A DNA stretch of 64,000 bases from Streptomyces pilosus (lineage in GTDB: Bacteria; Actinomycetota; Actinomycetes; Streptomycetales; Streptomycetaceae). The notes below the pieces were generated by a model that saw only the letters and a program-made list of their open reading frames with translations, made no database searches and was not told the origin of the DNA. The first letter of the stretch is position 1. Every line of letters begins with the position of its first letter. Below are positions 61,193-64,000 of the stretch, piece after piece. The stretch is taken from the NCBI RefSeq assembly GCF_014649835.1, contig NZ_BMTU01000003.1, forward strand, positions 1 to 64,000. Reading direction: 5' to 3'. The translations under genes were made by a program, and so were the position numbers.

Positions 61193-62719
61193 TTACGGGC
61201 GGCGGATCGCGTCGACCGCGGCCGGGGCGGCGGTGCCGGCGGCCAGTTCGGTCTCCAGGAGCTGCTTGCCGAGGAGCTCGGGGTCGGGCAGCTCCATCGG
61301 GTACTCGCCGTCGAAGCAGGCGCGGCACAGGTTCGGCTTGGCGATGGTGGTCGCCTCGATCATGCCGTCTATGGAGATGTACGACAGGGAGTCGGCGCCC
61401 AGCGAGGTGCCGATCTCGTCGATGGTCATGCCGTTCGCGATGAGCTCGGCGCGGGTGGCGAAGTCGATGCCGAAGAAGCAGGGCCACTTCACCGGCGGCG
61501 AGGAGATCCGGATGTGGACCTCGGCGGCGCCCGCCTCACGGAGCATGCGGACCAGGGCGCGCTGGGTGTTGCCGCGGACGATGGAGTCGTCGACCACGAC
61601 CAGCCGCTTGCCCTTGATGACTTCCTTCAGGGGGTTCAGCTTCAGACGGATGCCGAGCTGGCGGATGGTCTGGGACGGCTGGATGAACGTGCGTCCGACG
61701 TACGCGTTCTTGACCAGGCCGGCGCCGAAGGGAATGCCGGAGGCCTCCGCGTAGCCGATGGCGGCCGGGGTGCCCGATTCCGGGGTCGCTATGACGAGGT
61801 CGGCCTCGACCGGGGCTTCCTTCGCGAGCTTGCGGCCCATCTCGACGCGCGAGAGGTAGACGTTCCGGCCGGCGATGTCGGTGTCCGGGCGGGCCAGGTA
61901 CACGTACTCGAAGACACAGCCCTTGGGCTTCGCTTCCGCGAATCGGGAGGTTCGCAGTCCGTTCTCGTCGATGGCGACGAACTCGCCCGGCTCGATCTCG
62001 CGCACGAAGCTCGCGCCGCAGATGTCGAGGGCGGCGGACTCGGAGGCGACGACCCAGCCGCGCTCCAGCCGGCCGAGGACCAGCGGGCGGATGCCCTGCG
62101 GGTCGCGGGCCGCGTAGAGGGTGTTCTCGTCCATGAAGACGAGGCTGAAGGCACCCCTGACCTTGGGGAGGACCGCGTGCGCTGCCTGCTCCACGGTCAC
62201 CGGCTCGCCGTCGGCGGCGCGCTGGCCGGCCAGCAGGGCGGTGATCAGGTCGGTGTCGTTGGTGGCCGCCACCTTGGGGGCGCGGCCGTTCTCCTTGGGG
62301 AGCTCGGCGACCATCTCGGCGAGCTGGGCGGTGTTGACCAGGTTGCCGTTGTGACCGAGCGCGATGGACCCGTGCGCGGTGGCACGGAACGTCGGCTGGG
62401 CGTTCTCCCACACGGAGGCACCGGTGGTCGAGTAGCGGGCGTGTCCGACCGCGATATGACCCTGGAGCGAACCGAGCGAGGTCTCGTCGAAGACCTGGGA
62501 GACCAGGCCCATGTCCTTGAAGACGAGGATCTGGGAGCCGTTGCTGACCGCGATACCCGCGGATTCCTGGCCCCGATGCTGGAGGGCGTAGAGCCCGAAG
62601 TACGTGAGCTTGGCGACCTCTTCGCCCGGGGCCCAGACTCCGAAGACGCCGCAAGCGTCCTGGGGGCCCTTCTCGCCGGGGAGCAGGTCGTGGTTGAGTC
62701 GTCCGTCACCACGTGGCAC
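61193..62719 (-). CDS. purF: Amidophosphoribosyltransferase
   Basis: This is a 508-residue enzyme of the committed step of purine synthesis, making phosphoribosylamine from PRPP and glutamine. The propeptide is followed by the N-terminal nucleophile in DACGVFGVW (mature Cys), with HRGQESAGIAV and GHNGNLVN in the glutaminase domain. The PRPP loop VVVDDSIVRGNTQRALV follows. Late Cys residues (CFFGIDF, CRACFDGEYP) fit the iron-sulphur type. I chose GTG 62719 because the family begins just after it; the frame remains open upstream. Confidence 0.96.
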   Translation of the reverse strand: MPRGDGRLNHDLLPGEKGPQDACGVFGVWAPGEEVAKLTYFGLYALQHRGQESAGIAVSNGSQILVFKDMGLVSQVFDETSLGSLQGHIAVGHARYSTTGASVWENAQPTFRATAHGSIALGHNGNLVNTAQLAEMVAELPKENGRAPKVAATNDTDLITALLAGQRAADGEPVTVEQAAHAVLPKVRGAFSLVFMDENTLYAARDPQGIRPLVLGRLERGWVVASESAALDICGASFVREIEPGEFVAIDENGLRTSRFAEAKPKGCVFEYVYLARPDTDIAGRNVYLSRVEMGRKLAKEAPVEADLVIATPESGTPAAIGYAEASGIPFGAGLVKNAYVGRTFIQPSQTIRQLGIRLKLNPLKEVIKGKRLVVVDDSIVRGNTQRALVRMLREAGAAEVHIRISSPPVKWPCFFGIDFATRAELIANGMTIDEIGTSLGADSLSYISIDGMIEATTIAKPNLCRACFDGEYPMELPDPELLGKQLLETELAAGTAAPAAVDAIRRP

Positions 62720-62781
62720 GCCACCGAGTGTAGGCGAGATCGACCACTGGTCCGAATGCGGGATACGGCGCCCCGGGTGGA

Positions 62782-63567
62782 TCAGGGCTGGGCGACGGCC
62801 CGGACACGGGTGCCGTTCTCGCTGGTCAGCGTGAGGGTCCGACCGTCGATGCGGTAGCCCGCGGTTCCGTCGAACAGCTTCGTCAGGGCCTTCTCGCCGT
62901 CCATGAGTGAGTCTTCGCACACCATTCGGGTCAGGCCCGGCGCGCCGAGCGTGATACTGCCGTCGCGCACGGTGGCGTCGGCGTTCACGCGGTTGCAGCC
63001 GAGGCTGCCGGCGACGTTCCCTCCCTTCTCGTCGAAGGTGAGGTGGGCGCGGGCGCCGGTGGCGGGGGAGGTGACGGTCCACTTCGTGCCGTACAGCGGG
63101 CTGTCCGCGGTCTCGCGGAGCCGCACGGTGTCGCCGGAGGCGGTCGTCAGGGTCAGCCGGCCGTCGCGCGCCTCGGTTCTCAGTCCGCCGTCGCCGAGGG
63201 CGCGGGCCACGGCGCTCTCGACGTCCATGATGTTCTCGGGGCAGGCCTTGAGGGTGGTCTCCCGCTCGTCCAGCCGGATCCGGTCGCCGTCGAAGGTGAC
63301 CCGGCCCCTGAAGAGGTTGCAGCCGTAGTTGCCGGTGGCCCGGCCGTCCTCGTCGAGGGTCAGGTGCGCGCCGCCGGGGGCACGGTGGGTGGTGCCGTCG
63401 ACGGTGACGCTGTCGATGGTCCAGCGGATGCCGGTGACCGGTTCCGCTGCCTCGGCGGTGGCGCTGCCGGTGCCCGCCTTCTCACTGCCGCAGGCCGCCG
63501 CGAGCGGGACGACGAGCACGGCGGCGGCCGTCAGGGTGATGCGCTGCTGGTGCCTCTGCCTGTCCAT
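62782..63567 (-). CDS. META-domain lipoprotein
   Basis: This 261-residue lipoprotein has a lipobox (LAAACGS; Cys near 26) and two META-type domains in tandem. Both contain the pattern WxxxSV...LTFDxxGxxxGxxGCN (here DEDGRATGNYGCNLF and DEKGGNVAGSLGCNRV). META/HslJ domains are associated with stress or heat-shock phenotypes, and their biochemical role is unknown. ATG 63567. Confidence 0.85.
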   Translation of the reverse strand: MDRQRHQQRITLTAAAVLVVPLAAACGSEKAGTGSATAEAAEPVTGIRWTIDSVTVDGTTHRAPGGAHLTLDEDGRATGNYGCNLFRGRVTFDGDRIRLDERETTLKACPENIMDVESAVARALGDGGLRTEARDGRLTLTTASGDTVRLRETADSPLYGTKWTVTSPATGARAHLTFDEKGGNVAGSLGCNRVNADATVRDGSITLGAPGLTRMVCEDSLMDGEKALTKLFDGTAGYRIDGRTLTLTSENGTRVRAVAQP

Positions 63568-63616
63568 GCGGATGCGACGGGGACGGGGAGCGGCTGGTTC
63601 CCCCTCCGGCGCCGGC

Positions 63617-64000
63617 TCACCCGAGCAGCGGCAGGTACGGCCCCAGATCCGCCCGCTCCCCGCTCGCGCTCACCTCGGCCCGGGCCACGGCGTCCTGCCA
63701 GGCCGTCCGCCCGCCGGCCAGGCGGATCCAGGTCAGCGGGTCGGTCTCGACCACGTTCGGCGGGGTGCCCCGGGTGTGCCGGGGTCCCTCGACGCACTGC
63801 ACGACCGCGTACGGCGGGATCCGCACCTCCGTCGAGCCACCGGGGGCCCGGGCGGCGAGGGCGTCGGCGAGCAGCCGGACGCAGGCGGCGAGGGCCTGCC
63901 GGTCGTGGGGTATGCCGAGGCCGGGGACGGCGGCGTTCAGGTCGTCGGTGTGGACGACGAGTTCCACGGCGCGGGTGACGACGTAGTCGGCCAGCGGCAG
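63617..64000 (-). CDS. Sterol-carrier/maleylpyruvate isomerase-like protein (5' end outside window)
   Basis: Only the C-terminal 127 residues or so lie in the window. The visible part reads LPLADYVVTRAVELVVHTDD, LNAAVPG near the edge, with the His typical of DinB/mycothiol-dependent maleylpyruvate isomerase folds. A sterol-carrier-like C-terminal domain follows (TEVRIPPYAVVQCVEGPRHT ... NVVETDPLTWIRLAGG). It is probably a mycothiol-linked or sterol-carrier-family protein. An internal ATG at 63967 is not the true start because the frame continues to the window edge. Confidence 0.7.
   Translation of the reverse strand: MPLADYVVTRAVELVVHTDDLNAAVPGLGIPHDRQALAACVRLLADALAARAPGGSTEVRIPPYAVVQCVEGPRHTRGTPPNVVETDPLTWIRLAGGRTAWQDAVARAEVSASGERADLGPYLPLLG

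Noticed and set aside
60131..62857. A 908-residue plus-strand frame across purM and purF
   Set aside because: It is antisense to two well-supported purine genes.

Overview
The window looks like a Streptomyces chromosome. Third-codon GC is very high. It carries bldC, an atrA-like TetR gene, a valine dehydrogenase, a SpoIIE-type phosphatase and a c-di-AMP (ydaO) riboswitch on an M23 peptidase. From memory, not searched, the flanks follow the S. coelicolor core gene order around SCO4085-SCO4122. No integrase, relaxase, transposase, rRNA operon or CRISPR array was seen.

Layout. 1-20.1 kb is core chromosome: a MarR/MFS pair, a PAS-SpoIIE-HATPase phosphatase, type II NADH dehydrogenase, atrA, an asparagine-synthetase-like enzyme, a TPR sporulation-type regulator, L-2-hydroxyglutarate oxidase, trmB, a PrsW-type protease, the riboswitch-M23 gene, initiator tRNA, a domain-swapped RibD and a two-component pair. 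20.2-45.5 kb is an accessory block. 45.6-64 kb is core again: tRNA-Lys, a DEAD-box helicase with an RGG-like tail, a metallophosphoesterase, tRNA-Glu/Asp/Phe, hrpA, tRNA-Asp, bldC, vdh, a DUF3073 gene, purM and purF.

The accessory block is the most interesting part. It encodes a type IV secretion-like apparatus: a VirB1-like transglycosylase, small membrane proteins, a possible VirB8-like protein, a VirB6-like protein, an SCO6880-family VirB3/VirB4-N protein, a VirB4 ATPase, a VirD4 coupling ATPase and an NlpC/P60 hydrolase. I see no DNA-transfer genes. Around it lie candidate substrates or surface proteins: a secreted thaumatin-like domain fused to a GH128 glucanase-type domain, a membrane protein with ChW repeats, a protein sharing its N-terminal domain with that ChW protein, a DUF4913 protein, two low-complexity proteins, and an inositol-polyphosphate-kinase-like protein that keeps the D-x-K-x-G and IDFAH motifs.

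The block appears to be one regulon. Ten promoter-like elements of the form TGAACC-N16/17-CGTNG(T/C) precede its genes, and I found no comparable pair elsewhere in the window. This resembles the reported promoter of the ECF sigma factor SigL. The ECF sigma gene at the left edge of the block (20180-20725) looks SigL-like, with no adjacent anti-sigma gene. A second motif, CGGAAC-N4-CGTTCC-GCCAAG, lies upstream of both this sigma gene and an AfsR-type SARP/NB-ARC/TPR regulator (39646-42549). That regulator has two TTA codons and the GH128 gene has one, which suggests bldA-dependent developmental control. Inference: a developmentally timed secretion system, possibly aimed at fungal or other eukaryotic targets, rather than a conjugation element.
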